Below, piece after piece: positions 19,975 to 31,344 of a stretch of DNA of 64,000 nt. Under the pieces are notes generated by a model. That model was not told the DNA's origin. It worked only from the letters and a program-made list of their open reading frames with translations, and did not search any database. A program made the translations under genes and the position numbers. Each line of letters opens with the position of its first letter. Position 1 is the first letter of the stretch. Source of the DNA: Saitoella complicata NRRL Y-17804 (taxonomy: Eukaryota > Ascomycota > Saitoellomycetes > Saitoellales > Saitoellaceae); assembly GCF_001661265.1 (NCBI RefSeq), contig NW_017567009.1, positions 243,239-307,238 of the forward strand, in the 5' to 3' direction.

Positions 19975-22042
19975 AGAAGGATTTCCATTTTATCTGCCTC
20001 AATCGATTCTGAAAACCCTGGAGGGTCTTCTATCGACACCCCACCCCAACTCAGGAAGATTCGTCCTCTGGCTCTTCCTTATCAATCTCTCGTGATACTA
20101 CAATACCTCAACTCTCTAAGAGAGTCCCCAATCCCATCTCTCTGGTTTTGGGTCACTCCAACGAACCCTCACCGGCTTCGGCCTCGCATACACCCACCCA
20201 GCCCCTGAAAACGACAACTGCAGTTGAAGTCAATGGCTCCTCTGAAGATTACCAGTATCATGTTTCTATTCCCCAGGGTGTTTCCTTTCCCGACCTCCAT
20301 CGGGCGATGGACCTCGCAGGGGTAGCATACAATCCCGAGGAGAAGTCCAGAGTCATCTTGACTGCACCTCTCAGAAACAATCTCAGGACCGACCCGGCAT
20401 ATTATTATAACTGGGATGTTATTTTTCACCCTTTTATTCGACATACGGCTGCCCGTGTCTCTTCTTCCACCACCTCGGCTCCGTCTTCTTCCCCGGTCCC
20501 TGGGCTACATAACGCTCTTGTCGTCTGTCCTCAACGCAAAAAAGGTCTCAGGCGTCCTCCACCCAAATGGACTTCCTGCAGTTCTCTGCGGTACCTTCTT
20601 CCTCCTCTTCTCCCCTTTTTGGGCAGGCATCTCGCCTCTCCCTCACCCCGATCGTCGCTCTCAGGCGTGGTTTTAGGTTGGAAAGAGAGGATACATACGG
20701 CGACTCCTCTGACGAAGAAGAGCTCGATGTCGCACTTCTCAATAAAGACTGGAAACAACTGGAGCGAGCTGCTCTGCAGTTAGCTCCTCGAGACGATCAT
20801 GACTCATCCTTACATGACTCGGTCCATGCCTTACGTTACCTAGTCACTATTCTCCTGGATCACACCGCCAAGGCGGATAAACGTGTCAAGGAGCTAGAAA
20901 AAGAAGTCACTGCCTTGTCCAATTTGGACAAGGTCAACGCCTCGTCAGTGACCTCAAGACTTAGGTCTCAGGTCCGAGACTTTGGTGATGCTAAAGCTCG
21001 GGTCGAGGCCATCGAGGCCGCGATCAGGAAGGATACTTCTCGTTCCCCCCCCTCAACCCCAGAAGTATCCGAAATTGATACAGCAGTTTCTAAAGTCACG
21101 GGTTCTGTTGAAGCACCAGCCTTGGAAAAGTTGGTAGCTGATTCTACAGTATCCGCCCTTTCCTCTCCCGGTCTGTTGCTGGATGCGGTTGGGAAGGCGT
21201 CCTCGAGCTTAGCTGCCGACTTTGTTACCAGAACCGAGCTGGGGACTTTCTTTGATGAGAAGATCCGCTCAGTTTCTGAGTCAATGAAATCTGAAGCTGC
21301 TTGCAACGGTAGTAGAGATCAACAAAATGATAAGTTGATCTCCACTATCGACTCTATTAGCAAGAAGATGGACTCCTTTGGGAAGAAGTCCTACTCTCAA
21401 GTCATTGCCGGCAGGAGTGCCGGTCCTCCCCCCCCGCAACCGAGGGCGAAAAGGCCACGCACCTCCCCCCCCATACCTCAGGCTGGCCGTGGCACTCCTG
21501 CCCCGCCCCGTCCACCTTCTCCCCCGGAGTCGGAACCAGGAGTGATGACGCTGGGGAAACCTCCGCTTAATCTCTGCCTCTTCTGCATCTCCGAAACCTC
21601 GGATTCATTCGAGGACACCAGGAGTTTTGCCAGAGACTACTTACACCTCCCAGAACTCCATGCCTCTGCAAATCGTCGAGGGAAAGCTTCGGCTAACCCC
21701 ATACCCCGTCCTTTGGTATTGAGGTTCTTCAATAAGAAAGACCGCGATGTCTTCTTCCGCGCTTTCTCTGTCTTCCTACGACAACATCCCCAACCTGTCA
21801 CGGGCTACAGGGCTTCTCCGGACTTAACCCCCACCGAGATCAAAACGCGAGATAAACTTCGCGAAGAGGTTAACCGTGGTAGGGCTTCCGGCAGAGACTT
21901 GCGGTTCCGCGATGGGCTCAGGATAGCGGAATTCCGAGATGGACGCTTCTTACGCTGGGTGGATTCGGAGGCGGCAGGCAACAGCCAAGATTCTGCTCCT
22001 GCCGAACCGACGTCTCCCGCACCTGCTCCTGCCGGGGATTAG
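19975..22042 (+). pseudogene. LINE ORF1 (coiled-coil nucleic-acid-binding protein), frameshifted
   Basis: One frame is open from 19975 to 20783 without an ATG (SASIDSENPGGSSID..., then FPDLHRAMDLAGVAYNPEEK). Coding then continues in another frame from about 20567 to TAG at 22042 (491 residues), so a frameshift lies near 20,550. The second part has an acidic patch (GDSSDEEELD), a heptad-like helix (HTAKADKRVKELEKEVTALS), Pro-rich basic linkers and a C-terminal domain (RPLVLRFFNKKDRDVFFRAF) that looks RRM/CTD-like. No CCHC knuckle is seen. The role would be RNA binding and RNP assembly, by analogy with L1 ORF1p. Confidence 0.7.
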
Positions 22043-24950
22043 CGCCAGAGGTCCACTGTATCCATTGTTTCATGGAACATTGGAGGCAGTGTCCCGGCTA
22101 AGCTCCAGCAGTCTAATGGTTTTAATGATCTTCATGACCTCGCTATGTCCAGCATCGATATCTTACATCTAGGGGAAGATTGGACCTTCCCAGAACTTGC
22201 TCATTTGATCGAAATCCCCGGGTTTCGTCTCTTCCACTCTCCTAGGATTCTACGCAGGCACATGCGTAGTTCTCATGGTCAGGGAGGCTCTGCTGTCTAT
22301 GTTCGCAATTCCCTCCTCGCTGAGGTCCGGTTACTCCGTCTCAATGACGATTCCGATCGTGATTGGATATAGCTTTCCGTCTGTGGTATTAACTACTGCT
22401 TTGCATATGTTCCCCCTTCAAACAGCGTGGTTATCGCAGATGAAGAGGACCCTCTTTACACCTTTTTGGTGAAGCTGCCGTTTATGCACTATCAGGTCCC
22501 GTGGTGATTGTCGGGGACCTAAATGCTAGAACGGGTTTACTTTCTTCCGATTTTCCATCAGTCAGCAGGTCCTCGCTTGATGCAGCTGTGAACGCTCGAG
22601 GAAGGGTCCTTCTAGACCTCCGCCGCGATGCGGGTATGGTTGTCCTCAATGGGAGGGCCGGCTTTGGCGATTATGTAGGTCGGATCACCAACTTCCACTC
22701 CAGGGGAGCGTCAGTGGTAGACTATGCCCTGGTCTTGGAATCGTTGTTGGTGCCGGGTTGTCAGGTTGGAATCTCTGACCCACAACTCGACTCCTTCCAC
22801 TGCCCTGTACGTCTCACGCTTCCTGTCCATCCTTCCAGGAGGAACGTCATGCTCCTAGGGATGGCCTCCCCAGGCCTCGGCGCTTCTCTTCCCGTTTTAC
22901 TGGATCTGCAGCTGACGTTGCTTATCGTACACTCATGTCCGACCTTACTAAGAAGAGGTTTGCCTCCCAGTCTCCGATTGCTGGCACTACTTTTCACACT
23001 ATGTCGAGCTTTAAGCGCTCCCTAGCCCGACTTCACAAGGGTTTGCCGATGGTGGCGGGCACGAGGGAACATGCCTCGTACCTCAACCTCCGTCGACATT
23101 ACCGAGTGGAACACCGGAGAAGACAGTGTGTTTTCCAAGCCAAAAACCTCGACGCGTTGCTCCAGGCCAGTCCTACTGGCTTCTGGAAGATCGCTCACAA
23201 CTCACTGTCCGCCCCGGGTCCTTCCCCCTTGGTCTCTCCCGAAGCCTTGGCTGACCACTTTCAGTCCTTGTTGTCAGGCCTTGATAGTCCGTCATTCGAC
23301 GATGACTTCAAGACCGACTTCATTAGTCGTACTCCTCAGGGACCGCCAGTCTCGATCGATGAAATCCTCCATGCGCCCTTCATGGTGGAGGAACTCGACG
23401 AGGTACTTAAGTTCCGTAAGGGCACTTTTGCACGTGGCCTAGATCTCGTATCAGTTGACTCTCTTCTGGATCTCCCTGATGGGCGCCTACTTTCCTTCTT
23501 CAATGAAGTCCTTGAGAGTTCTTCTACCCCCTCGGTTTGGAATGTCGGAGCCATTATCCCTCTTCCCAAGAAGGGCAATCTCCGGAACCCCTCCAACTAC
23601 CGCGGGATTACCCTGCTGTCGGTTGCCAGGAAGATCTATACTGCGCTACTTAATATCCGGATCTCATGCTGGGCGGAATCTAAACTACCCGATGCGCAGA
23701 ACGGTTTTAGGAAGGGCAGGAGGATTACTGACAACCTGTTCATTCTTCGGACCCTTTCCGATGTATCTCGCTTTGAGAAGAGGGATCTCCACGTGGCTTT
23801 CATTGACCTTGTCAAGGCCTTTGATACCATCGATAGAGACCTCCTCATGGCTAAAATTCGATTCATGGGTGGTGCTGGCAGAGTCATCGAAGCCGTATCC
23901 TCCCTCTACTCCAACACTACCAGTGTTGTATGGTCTTCCTCTGGTCATTCTAGGGCTTTCCTTTACTATCACGGGGTAGTCCAGGGGGACCCTTTCTCCC
24001 CTACACTCTTTGCTCTCTTCCTGGCGGATCTTTGGTTCCCTCCCGGTGTTGACGCACCTTCACTGGGGGGAATTAAAGTTCCCTGCCTTCTGCTGGCAGA
24101 TGATATTGCGCTCTTTGCATATTCCGAAGCTGGCCTTCAGTCGCTTTTGGACTCCTTGGTAACCTTCTGCTCTCAGTGGAGGCTTCTTATCAATGGGGAC
24201 AAGTCCAAAGTGCTTACATTTCCGGGCCGCTCCTCCACGAACGCTAACCCGGTTAAGGTGTATGTTGACCGTTCCGCAGAGCCGCCGACCGTGGTCGACG
24301 AGTTCGAGTACGTCGGGGTTGTGGTATCCTCCTCAAGACTATGGTCTTCTCTCGCTCATCGCAGAGGAGCTTTGTCTAAGGCTCGCCGGACACTATTTTC
24401 CCTCCATGCTCTCAAACACCTGGTAGGTAGACTCCCTCCCAGAGTCTATATGAGGTTGTACCGCGCCTTGGTGGAACGTTACCTCATTTACGCAATGGTT
24501 GTCACTTTCGATGGCCCTCTTCAGTCCGACTTCGATGTGCTGCACAAAACAGCTATGAGGATAGCGACTGGTGTCTCCCCCCGTTCCATTCTTGCCCCGC
24601 TGTATCTTGATCTAGCGGAGCTATCCTTATCCGACCGCCGAATTGTTCTTCTGGCGAGCTATATTGACTACCTCCGTGCTCTCCCTGGAGATCGGTTAGC
24701 ACGGCAGGCTCTTATCGCTTCCCAAACTCTCTGTCGAGCAGGGGATAGGAACTGTTGGTTCTCGGCTGCTGCTAATCGGCTGTCGGCCCTCGGGGTTGAT
24801 CTACAAAGCACAGACGGGCCAATTGGTCCTGTCTCTAAGTCATTGGCGGAAGGGAGGGTGCATTCTATCTATGTCAATGATGTCCAGAACTTCTCGAGAC
24901 TTGCCCTTCTCCGGCAAGTTGGGTCAGCAGTACCCGTGGGCCGTGCCTGA
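22043..24950 (+). pseudogene. LINE ORF2: AP endonuclease plus reverse transcriptase, damaged
   Basis: Starts in the same frame as ORF1, immediately after its TAG: STVSIVSWNIGG is endonuclease motif I, before any ATG. Further endonuclease motifs are VVIVGDLNARTG (catalytic Asp/Asn) and SVVDYALV with ISDPQLDSFHCPV. An in-frame TAG at 22370 and frame changes near 22,470 and 22,850 interrupt this part. The RT domain is intact: NYRGITLL, QNGFRKGRR, FIDLVKAFDTIDR, GVVQGDPFSP and the catalytic LLADDIALFA, then a thumb and a C-terminal region without an obvious zinc knuckle or RNase H. The protein ends GRA-TGA at 24950, the TGA being part of the 3' repeat. Confidence 0.85.
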
Positions 24951-24990
24951 CTGTGCCTGACTGTGCCTGACTGTGCCTGACTGTGCCTGA
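24943..24990 (+). repeat. LINE 3' tail, 10-bp tandem repeat CTGTGCCTGA
   Basis: Four full units and one partial, all identical. The ORF2 stop codon is the TGA of the first unit, so the element has practically no 3' UTR. Short 3' tandem repeats in place of poly(A) are known in some LINE clades (for example I and CR1 types) and are made during target-primed reverse transcription. Confidence 0.9.
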
Positions 24991-25066
24991 GAGCCATCGT
25001 CATACAGTTTCCACCCCTGAACGGCTTGTTGGAGGAGCGACCGTTTGATCAGTCAATCGAGACGAC

Positions 25067-28000
25067 ATGGAGCAAGACCAAGATGTTCCGCCTCAGCTGG
25101 GCGTACAGGACCGTCCACTCCCCGCTGCGGGTTCATCGCCTATCCCCCCAACCGTTCAACAATCCACACCACAAACTCAGCTGTCCGCAGTAAGGAGAGC
25201 AAGCGTAGCAGGTCCCGCAACCTCAACCCTCTCCTTCGCAAACTCCTTCTGGTCCGCCGACTACGCCTCCGGCCTCGGCATCCTCTTCTCCAAACTTCAA
25301 CAAGGCTGTGTCGAAAACGCCGAAATCCTCGCTCTTGCCCGCGCCCGGAAAGATGCCGAGGAAGCATACGGACAACGCCTCATCGACTTATCGAAGGAGT
25401 CGACGACGACGAAGGGGTTTGCTGGTGTTGGGGTTGGGGTTGCGGGAGGGTTTGGGAAGGATGAGGGGGCGAGTACGAGGAAGGCGTTTGATGGGGTGAA
25501 GAAGGAGATGGAGCAGGTACCTTAACTTTGTCAGATCTGGGTGTGAATGCATGCTAATCTCTGGTTTTGGTACAGGCTGGACTTAATCATCAGAAGATCG
25601 CGGCGAATTTACAAACGATGGTACTCAGACCTTTTGGGCTGTGGGCACAAGACCACGAACAACGGATTACACGCTCTCATGATGCATTGTTCAGTCGTGT
25701 CAAGACACATGATAAACTGAGCGAGAACGTGAAGAAGTTGAGGAGCGTGTACTTTAATAAGTGCAGACTTGTCGAGGATCTGGTTTGTGCTTCTAACAAG
25801 CTGGTTTTTACACACAAATCGAGCTAATGATACCGCAAACAGGAAGAAGAGAACAAATACGCATTCCAGGTCCCACAGAAACAAGACCGACGAGACTCGA
25901 CAAACACTGTTACCTCCGACGTAACCGGCGTCCCAGTCCTCTCCCCAACCTCCGCCAACCCCCCCGAAATCCACATCGAGAAAGCCCCCGTACTCATCAA
26001 AATCGGTGATAACTCCTACTCACCCGAAGAGATCGGCGGATTGATCAAGAAAATGTTGACGCAGATCCCACAAAAGGATGTGAAAGTTCCGATTTTGGGG
26101 ACGTATCAGCATTGTAGTTCGGGGGATGTCATCACGGAATGGATTATGGCGAATTTGGGGGCGAGGGGTGTCGCTAACGCCGAGAAATGCGGTCAAGACC
26201 TCGTAGATAACGGATACCTCCGTTTAGTCGGCTCAGTCGGCCAACGTTTCGCCAACTCCTCCATCTTCAGCTACCAATGGCGCCCAAAAGCACTCATCCA
26301 CTCCTCCAACCCCCAACACGACCCGAAACGCGATTCGTCGACGATTACAAACATGCCCTACGTCGGTGAATACATGAAATCCTACCTCGACAAACAAGCC
26401 CACCCAGACGAATCCCCAGCCCAACGCCTAAAACGCGAAGCCACCGAAGCGGACGAAACATACAAGGTCGCCATCAAGAAACTCGATAAAATCCGGGCAG
26501 AGTTGGAGGAGAGTATGTTCGAACATCTCCGATTCGTCGAGAAATGCGAGCTGGATAGGTTGACGGCGATTAAATCCGTCATGCTTGACATGTCCGCTGC
26601 GATATCGAATGTGATTCCGGGGATTCAGGCGAGTGTGGATAATATGTTGTTGTACCAAGAAACGATTAGTCCTGTCAATGACTTGCGGTATATCATTGAG
26701 AGTTATCGGACGGGACCGTTTATTCCGAAGGTTGTTACCTATGAGAGTTATTATAGCTCGGCGCGGGAACAGACGTTTGGTGTCGATATCGAGTTGAAGA
26801 CGCGTGCGGATCGGAAACGGGTTCCGAATATCGTGAGTACGATTTTGTCGTTCTTGGATGAGCATTATCCCGATCTCGATAACGACCACGAGCGGCGTGG
26901 GATTTGGTTGGCCAACGTTCCGTTACCCGCTACCCACCATCTCCGGCACTCGATCAACGACGGACAAGCGGTCAGGAAAGAGGTGCTGGCGCAGTATGAG
27001 GTCGCGATCGTGGCGGGGGTGTTGAAGTTGTATTTGTTGGAGTTGCCGGATTCGTTGGTTAGTTGTACGGTGTATGATCTCGTGAAGACCATCTACGCTA
27101 CACACGGCAACGACGAGGACCCTCGAAACAGGTTAAACGCATTACAAAACGCACTAGGCCAACTCCGGAAAACGAATATCGCAACACTCGATGCGTTGAT
27201 GACACATTTCGTCCGTCTCATCCAAATCACCAATGGTGAGGAATCATCATATGTCGGCGATCTCGCCTCCTCGCTGTCGTTGTGTATTTTGAGACCACGC
27301 CAGCCGTCGAGTTTGACGTTTGATGATCGGCATGCGGCGAGGTTGATTCAGGATTTGTTGGGGTATAAGGATAAGATCTTTAATGATCTCAAGCGGGCGA
27401 GTACGATGGTTAGTACGATGTCTGGACGGCCGAGGGCTGCGACGGATGAGTCTCATCGACGCTCACTTGAAGAGGCTCGACGTCAAGCTGTTGCGCAAGC
27501 CCATCGTGAACGCAACGGTGCGAATGCGTCGCAGAGTCAGACATCCTCGAGCGGCTCGCGTCCAAGTTCGAGGGGTGGCTCGAACAAGAGTCGGAGTCCG
27601 AGTCCACCGGGGAAGAGAATCAGTTTACAGAGTTTCGGGAGTCCGAGTGTGCGTTCTCGGCCCACGAGTTTGGCTGGGCAGGAGACGGGACCACGATCGC
27701 CTAGGAATTTGTCGTCTGCGAGTTTTGCAGCCGTTGGGCAGGGTGATGCGCCGTTTGTTCCGCCGAAGGAGGATGTGCAGCAGCCGGTTCCGGTTGCGTT
27801 GGCTGAGCCTGCGGCTCCTGCGGCTGCTGGTGGGGCTGGATTTGCGCAGATGCGGGCGGAGAGGGATGGTGATGCCCCCTTCATGCCACCGTCAGTCCCT
27901 CATGACGCAGCGCCCTTTAACCCACCCCAAGGCGACGCACCCTTCGTTCCCCCCAAGGATAACGAATCCTCCCCCATTTACGCCTCTCTAACTCAAGCCG

Positions 28001-28353
28001 TACCCACAGCCACAGGCGACAAACCTCCTCCCCCCTCCATCGGCAAGAAACCCTCCCTCGGCCGCTCAGCAGTCATCACCCGCCGCACACCAAGCCAAAG
28101 CTTCCGTTCTCGTAGGAGTATCGGCGGACGACAAGATCTTCCGTTCACGCCTCCTTCGCAGGATGCGCCATTCGTGCCACCGACGGATGATGCGGATGTC
28201 ATGACCATGTCGCATAATTTGCAGAGGCAGAGTATTGATGCTGGGTCGTCGGCGATGAGGGTGGAGCAGGGGGGTTTGAGTCAGCGGGGGTCGTTGGAGG
28301 GGAGGAGGGCGGTGCAGTTGACGGATGCTCCTTATTCTGATGATTTGACGTAA
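25067..28353 (+). CDS. RGD2: RGD2-type F-BAR/DEP/RhoGAP protein
   Basis: Exons 25067-25516, 25576-25782 and 25843-28353 give 1055 residues; introns are 59 and 60 nt, phase 0. F-BAR starts near residue 56 (FANSFWSADYASGLGILF) and is split by a DEP domain at about 285-375 (GDVITEWIMANLGARG, NSSIFSYQW). RhoGAP lies at about 530-740 (YEVAIVAGVLKLYLLELPDSL, LASSLSLCIL). The C-terminal 300 residues are disordered with repeated D-A-P-F-x-P-P motifs. It should bind membranes and act on Rho/Cdc42 at sites of polar growth. The usual G-x-x-R-x-S-G arginine finger is replaced by RRGIWLANVPLPATHHLR, so GAP catalysis is uncertain. A LINE ends 76 bp upstream. Confidence 0.88.
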
Positions 28354-28538
28354 GGTGAGGGGCGTGGAGACGATCGTGAGGTTATGTCGGTGACGCGGGG
28401 ACAGATTAAGCTTATACTTAGCCGGACTAGTATTAGTTGTTGCTCACTACATTTTTAGCGAAATACGCATATATCTCTTTTGGTAACTGGTCATTCTAAC
28501 CCCCCTGATCACTCTCTGTCATCAACAGTACCCCCTAC

Positions 28539-29420
28539 CTACACCACAACGATAGTCCTCCCCCACTCAGACCCCCCCTCAACCTCTCCCTTCTTGCTCC
28601 CAATCTCCTCCACATCCCAATTACACTCCAAATACCTCCCCCTAGCCCAATCGCACGCTCCACTTCCAACCCAAACACCAAAACCCCCCATCAACTCGGG
28701 CGTATCACACAACAACCCCCACGTATCCTTCGGCATACTCTCCCTCGCCAACTCGGTCATCACGCCTCCCGGGTGAACAGCGAACGTGATGAGGTTGTGA
28801 GAGACATGGTGTTCGGTATCGAGGAATGCTGTGAAGCGGTTAATTGCGGTTTTGGAGGGTTGGTACGCCGAAAACCCGGCTCGGGTACCGCGGGAGCCGA
28901 TGGAGGAGGTGTTGATAATGTAGTGGGGCTTAGGAGTTGTGGGGGAGAGACGGGGGAGGAGGTAGTGGGTTGGGAGGTATGTTGATTTTAGGTTAACTTC
29001 CCAGGTTTTGAACCAGGTGTCTGGATCCGATTCAGCGATCGTAAGGTTCGGTTCGAGGATCCCGGCGTTGTTGAAGAGGGTGTAGAGACCATCGTTCCCC
29101 GTTGCCTGCACGGCTTTTTCGATCAGGTTCTTTACGCTCGAGGCATCCGTGATGTCTGTCTCGACCTCCAAGATCTTGATACCCTCATTGATCTTCTTGA
29201 TCTCCTCCGCGACCTCGGTTAATTGGGACGCGGTACGAGCAGCGAGGACAATGATCTTCGCGTTGGCTTTGGCGTGGTTCAACGCGATCGAACGACCGAT
29301 TCCGCGGCCGGCACCGGTGATGATGACGGTGCGTCCCTCGGCGGCATTGGCGAGGCCGGAGGAGGGGTTGGAGGGGTCGATTGCGGGGTAGATGTCGTGG
29401 TGTTTACCTTCGATGGACAT
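28539..29420 (-). CDS. Short-chain dehydrogenase/reductase
   Basis: 293 residues from the ATG at 29420 (MSIEGKHHDIYPAIDP). Classical SDR features: TGAGRGIG cofactor motif, NNAG, NTSSIGSRGTRAGFSAYQPSK with catalytic Ser, Tyr and Lys, and HPGGVMTEL after the active site. LAARTASQ in place of an acidic residue after beta-2 suggests NADP(H) rather than NAD(H). An in-frame ATG at 29639 would add 73 residues lacking SDR similarity; I treat that as 5' leader, though a targeting extension is possible. Substrate unknown. Convergent with the RGD2-like gene. Confidence 0.85.
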   Translation of the reverse strand: MSIEGKHHDIYPAIDPSNPSSGLANAAEGRTVIITGAGRGIGRSIALNHAKANAKIIVLAARTASQLTEVAEEIKKINEGIKILEVETDITDASSVKNLIEKAVQATGNDGLYTLFNNAGILEPNLTIAESDPDTWFKTWEVNLKSTYLPTHYLLPRLSPTTPKPHYIINTSSIGSRGTRAGFSAYQPSKTAINRFTAFLDTEHHVSHNLITFAVHPGGVMTELARESMPKDTWGLLCDTPELMGGFGVWVGSGACDWARGRYLECNWDVEEIGSKKGEVEGGSEWGRTIVVV

Positions 29421-30309
29421 TGTGATTTGCTGTGAATGGTCGGTGGTGAGGAGCTGAATGGGGGCCTTTTGTAGGGATGTGCAGTTTTCGGCGTGGAAGG
29501 AAACGGATCGGCCGGATGACGCACAGATCGGCAGCGGCGAGGGGCGTCGCATACCCGTCTGCAGTGCACCTTCCGGAAACTTTAGAAAGCTGATGAAGTC
29601 GGAAGCGAACTCGCACTCACTCACTGCTCTTAAAGACATTGCTTAGTGCCTGCCAAGGTCCCTCGAGGTGCCGTAAAACCCGTTTTGTTGCACCTGCCCC
29701 CGTGGGAAAGACGATAACGTGCAGTAGGGTCCATTATGATCTCTACTCGACAACACCGGAAAAAGTTCATCCGTATACTCAACACCCTCATGTGAAGTTT
29801 GAGAACCACTTTTTATCCCCCAGGCATACAAACTGAGCAATTGATCTCTGTGGGTCCCGACTATTTAGAAAAAGAAATTGTCTTCAAGTGGTGCCAGGTT
29901 ACTATTCATCGGACTTGCAGGTACGGGTTGAGGCTTAAGACGGTCCCTCGAGATGTCGTTCTGACAACCTGGCTATTGGTGACCGTGAGAACTACGGGCA
30001 CGTGTACCGGGGACCTTAGCCTTCTTCATCGAGATATACGGAGGTCCCTGGTTTCCTTCGTGACCAAGTGATACACCTTAGCCGAAGCGCATGTAGCAAT
30101 CTGGATATACATGTACACGGGGAGCAGTGACGTGCATGTTAATGTCATTGTCAAGACTGCATCAATTATGCCCTACCATACCCGTAATGTGTATCAGGAC
30201 CGTAACATCCATGCGCCGTGTCCATCCATATCGTTCCATCCCGTTAGTCTACCGTAGCATACATCGCAAGAAACCTCCATCTCAACCCCGCGTGATCTCA
30301 AAACGCCCT
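29421..30309. other. Intergenic, 0.9 kb, no gene seen
   Basis: Upstream region of the dehydrogenase and 3' flank of the zinc-ribbon gene. Two related phrases GGTCCCTCGAGGTG (29658) and GGTCCCTCGAGATG (29942) are the only structure noticed. Confidence 0.5.
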
Positions 30310-31344
30310 TCAAACTTCAATCCCAACCAACTCCCGCTCGTAAACAATCCTCCCGACCTCCCTCACATGCGGCACGACCGTAACCTTCGCATTCCTAACC
30401 CTCCTGGACAATTCCTCACCCTTCTTCACCTCACCACTCTCCAACTGCTCAGGCGTGTATGGGAACGGCTCAAAGGTTCGCTGCATCTCGGTGATGAGCA
30501 TCCCCGCGTTCCAGGCATTGAACTCCGGAGCGAGGTGGGTATGGAGCATACGTCCAAAATCCGGTCGGGTCTCTTTCACAAGGTGGAAACCCAACCAGTT
30601 CTCGCATTCCTTCTTCTTCTTGTGGTGTTCGAAGGACGTGCGCTCAGTTTCGGCGGTGATAGAGGTGGCGTCCGTGAACTCGGTTAAGGCTCTTGAGGAA
30701 GAACCGTTGGAGATGAGGGAGTCACGGTCAGAGTGGACGAGACGGACGGTTGCGTCCTCGGCCTTTACCGCCCTCCCCTTGCGGTCGCGCGTCTGGACAT
30801 CTGCCTGCTGTTGAGTCGCAGCCATGAGCTTCTTCTCCGCGATAGCCTTAGCCACCGCCCACTTCGCACGGGTCTGACGCTCTTCCTTCGTCTCGCGGCG
30901 AAGCTCTTCGTGTTGACCGGGGATGTATGCGTAAGCGCGCGAAGTCTGATGTGTGGCTCGCGTGCGCTCTTTGATGACAGAGTTGGATTCTGGGATATAT
31001 TGGTAGTTGGAATCCATGACGAAGCTCCTTGAACGACTTGGAAGAGCTTTATCGATGTTGGTGGTGGTGTTGTGGGCTTGCACTTGGATCCTCGTCCCGG
31101 TGTGAGAGGCAAGCTCGAGCGCCGGCGCGGCCGCGTGAGAATCCAGACTGTGCTCGATAGAGCTTCTGACCAGCTCAAGCTGATGGTGATGACAGTATGT
31201 ACACCACATCCTCTTAATTGTATCGATCGTGTTTCCACAAGTTCTGCAGGTTGTCTGCTTGTTCGCCGAGTGCTTTCTCTTCCTCGAGGTCTTGCGCGGC
31301 GCGTCTTGGACGTTTTCGGTCGCAGAGGGAGACCGGCCGCCCAC
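30310..31344 (-). CDS. Hypothetical protein with CX2CX11CX2C zinc-ribbon motif; 5' end unresolved
   Basis: The open frame runs from upstream of 31344 to TGA at 30310. Codon 31344 is GTG, and the frame continues open to about 31503 with no ATG. The real start must therefore be in an unfound upstream exon or at M-WCTYCHH (31209), which would cut the zinc motif. CRTCG-x10-CTYC near the front is a likely zinc ribbon. The middle is basic and helical (KWAVAKAIAEKKLMAATQQ) and the end has VTVVPHVREVGRIVYEREL. A basic KKTSRKRKH-like stretch suggests nuclear localisation. I do not recognise the family. A candidate first exon starts at ATG 31525 (METFLRPNV) but no good splice pair was found. Confidence 0.55.
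   Translation of the reverse strand: MGGRSPSATENVQDAPRKTSRKRKHSANKQTTCRTCGNTIDTIKRMWCTYCHHHQLELVRSSIEHSLDSHAAAPALELASHTGTRIQVQAHNTTTNIDKALPSRSRSFVMDSNYQYIPESNSVIKERTRATHQTSRAYAYIPGQHEELRRETKEERQTRAKWAVAKAIAEKKLMAATQQQADVQTRDRKGRAVKAEDATVRLVHSDRDSLISNGSSSRALTEFTDATSITAETERTSFEHHKKKKECENWLGFHLVKETRPDFGRMLHTHLAPEFNAWNAGMLITEMQRTFEPFPYTPEQLESGEVKKGEELSRRVRNAKVTVVPHVREVGRIVYERELVGIEV

Larger units (their letters stand above)
19975..24990 (+). mobile_element. Non-LTR retrotransposon (APE-type LINE), nearly full length, mutated
   Basis: At least 5.0 kb: ORF1 with coiled coil, ORF2 with AP-type endonuclease then reverse transcriptase, and a 3' tail of 10-bp repeats instead of poly(A). ORF1 carries at least one frameshift (about 20,550). 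The endonuclease part has one in-frame TAG (22,370) and frame changes near 22,470 and 22,850. The RT part is intact over 670 codons. This level of damage suggests a recently dead copy. It ends 76 bp before the start codon of the RGD2-like gene. The 5' end is uncertain; clade not assigned. Confidence 0.88.

Noticed and set aside
29421-29639. 73-residue N-terminal extension of the short-chain dehydrogenase
   Set aside because: Has an ATG at 29639 but no SDR similarity, and is not a convincing targeting signal; kept only as an alternative.
30127-30687. 186-codon frame on the plus strand
   Set aside because: Mostly antisense to the zinc-ribbon gene and compositionally biased; no start context or family match.
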